From Deltaproteobacteria bacterium (lineage in GTDB: Bacteria > Desulfobacterota > DSM-4660 > Desulfatiglandales > HGW-15), in assembly GCA_020342025.1 (NCBI GenBank), contig CP070840.1:2750012-2755274 (forward strand): DNA of 5,263 bases, written 5' to 3'. Made by a program: the position numbers and the translations under genes. Of this stretch, positions 4,335-5,263 are shown one piece after another (the stretch's first letter is position 1; each line of letters starts with the position of its first letter). The notes beneath the pieces were generated by a model. That model ran no database searches. It saw nothing but the letters and a program-made list of their open reading frames with translations, and was not told the DNA's origin.

Positions 4335-5263
4335 ATGCCGTTTGATAAACTGCAAAGTGAAGTGGTTAACAGCGGACTCTGCTCCAGCTGCGGCACATGC
4401 GTTAGCGCCTGCCCACTGGGTTATCTGACGATACCCTTAGGAGAGGTGGGATCAGAGAAGAAGCCTGGCAGCAAGGACTGTCCAAATGACTGTTTTATCT
4501 GCTACGAAGGCTGTCCAGGGAAGAATCTCCCGTTCTCAGAGATGGAGCAGATGATCTTTGGTCGAAGCCGCGGCGAAGACCCGAATGAGCGGATGTTCGG
4601 CGTCTACAAGCACCATGTGGTGACCCATGCCGTGGACGATCAGATTCACCAGACAGGGGTTGCTGGGGCTTCGGTCAGCGCATTGCTTATCCATGGGTTG
4701 GAGACAGGCTTTTTAGATGCGGCCATTGTGGCGGGTTATGATCGGGAGAAGCCATGGCAGGTACGGCCTTTTGTGGTTACGGAACGGGAAGGAATTCTGT
4801 CAGCTGCCAGGTCCAAATATGGTGTTTGTTCAATAAATACCGTCCTGGCTGAAGCGGCTAAGAATTATGAAAAGATTGGCATGGTCGGCTGCCCCTGTCA
4901 TGTGTGGGGAGTTCGCAAATTGGCTTTGAGGAAGCTGGCTCCCAAGATCACAAAGAAAATAAAGCTGGTCATCGGCCTTTACTGCTTGGCGCAAAACTTT
5001 GCCCTGGCAGCCGAATACATGATCACCCAGCGCATGGGGGTCAAGCTTGAGGATGTGGCCCAATTCCAATACCGTGGCGGACCCCACTTCGGTGGTGGAA
5101 CATGGGTAAAGACCAAGGAGGGCCAGGAGAGGACCATGGAACTGCTAGGCAACTGGGGGATGGTCCCCACGGTCTTCATCGGTTACCAGATGGAACGCTG
5201 TTTCGTGTGCCTGGATCACGTGGCCGACCTGGCTGACCTGTCTGCCGGAGATGTATGGGGCAG
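4335..5263 (+). CDS. FrhB-family (coenzyme F420 hydrogenase/dehydrogenase beta subunit-like) iron-sulfur flavoprotein, 3'-truncated
   Basis: A soluble redox protein of the FrhB/FdhB family, whose members bind FAD and Fe-S clusters and pass electrons between ferredoxin-like partners and F420 or another acceptor. The frame is open from ATG 4335, behind a strong AGGAGGG, to the window end: 309 residues, C-terminus missing. Residues 16-27 are a 4Fe-4S ferredoxin motif (Cys16, 19, 22, 26, then Pro). A second cysteine set, C49-x3-C53-x2-C56-x3-C60-P, probably holds another cluster. The core follows the family: the QTGVAGASVSALL segment (106-118), a KYG-type segment near 161-163, MVGCPCHVWGVRKL (183-196), GLYCLAQN (214-221), YRGGPHFGGG (246-255) and the C-terminal CFVCLDHVADLADLSAGD (289-306) with Cys289 and Cys292. 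The electron acceptor cannot be told from the sequence, and F420 itself is not proven. A 191-bp leader separates it from cobA/hemD, so it may have its own control and belong with genes to the right. Confidence 0.9.
   Translation, partial: MPFDKLQSEVVNSGLCSSCGTCVSACPLGYLTIPLGEVGSEKKPGSKDCPNDCFICYEGCPGKNLPFSEMEQMIFGRSRGEDPNERMFGVYKHHVVTHAVDDQIHQTGVAGASVSALLIHGLETGFLDAAIVAGYDREKPWQVRPFVVTEREGILSAARSKYGVCSINTVLAEAAKNYEKIGMVGCPCHVWGVRKLALRKLAPKITKKIKLVIGLYCLAQNFALAAEYMITQRMGVKLEDVAQFQYRGGPHFGGGTWVKTKEGQERTMELLGNWGMVPTVFIGYQMERCFVCLDHVADLADLSAGDVWG

Noticed and set aside
4316..4345. A nine-codon leader peptide (ATG 4316 to TGA 4343-4345) overlapping the FrhB-like start
   Set aside because: It has no ribosome site of its own, and its sequence is simply the Shine-Dalgarno region of the next gene; nothing indicates it is translated.
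4097..4428. Two overlapping + strand open frames (4097-4315 and 4237-4428) between cobA/hemD and the FrhB-like gene
   Set aside because: They overlap real genes at both ends in other frames, have no ribosome sites and encode no recognisable motif; the start of the FrhB-like frame at 4335 explains the region better.

Overview
This window is about 5.3 kb of what looks like ordinary chromosome from an anaerobic bacterium, most likely of the Desulfobacterota (the former Deltaproteobacteria). That placement is an inference. It rests on three things: a gene fusing uroporphyrinogen-III methyltransferase to uroporphyrinogen-III synthase directly after hemC, a large iron-sulfur FrhB-like protein nearby, and gaps filled with short repeats of a kind I recall from such genomes. 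All supported genes are on the + strand.

Layout. Bases 2-307 hold the 3' end of a gene for a small, very basic protein with a Rho_N-like helical segment and a coiled-coil tail. It is closed by tandem stops and a good intrinsic terminator (324-370). Bases 371-630 have no gene; they hold a GC-rich inverted repeat, a dispersed ACGGACAA-type repeat with inverted counterparts, and a plausible sigma-70 promoter. Next come ispD (631-1362), a 110-bp gap with another inverted repeat and a CACTTTAG tandem repeat, hemC (1473-2396), a 208-bp gap with a perfect 12-bp hairpin, and the bifunctional cobA/hemD gene (2605-4143). A 191-bp leader with several hairpins precedes an FrhB-family flavo-iron-sulfur gene that runs off the right edge (4335 onward).

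How the genes work together. HemC makes hydroxymethylbilane. The C-terminal half of the fusion protein closes it to uroporphyrinogen III, and the N-terminal half methylates that to precorrin-2. The pair therefore covers three consecutive steps toward siroheme, cobalamin and, in many sulfate reducers, heme through siroheme. IspD is an unrelated housekeeping enzyme of the MEP isoprenoid pathway. The FrhB-like protein is a redox enzyme whose electron partner cannot be read from this window.

I see no clearly new multi-gene system. The observations most worth a second look are non-coding: a possible translational switch ahead of the FrhB-like gene, and two repeat families in the promoter regions of ispD and hemC.
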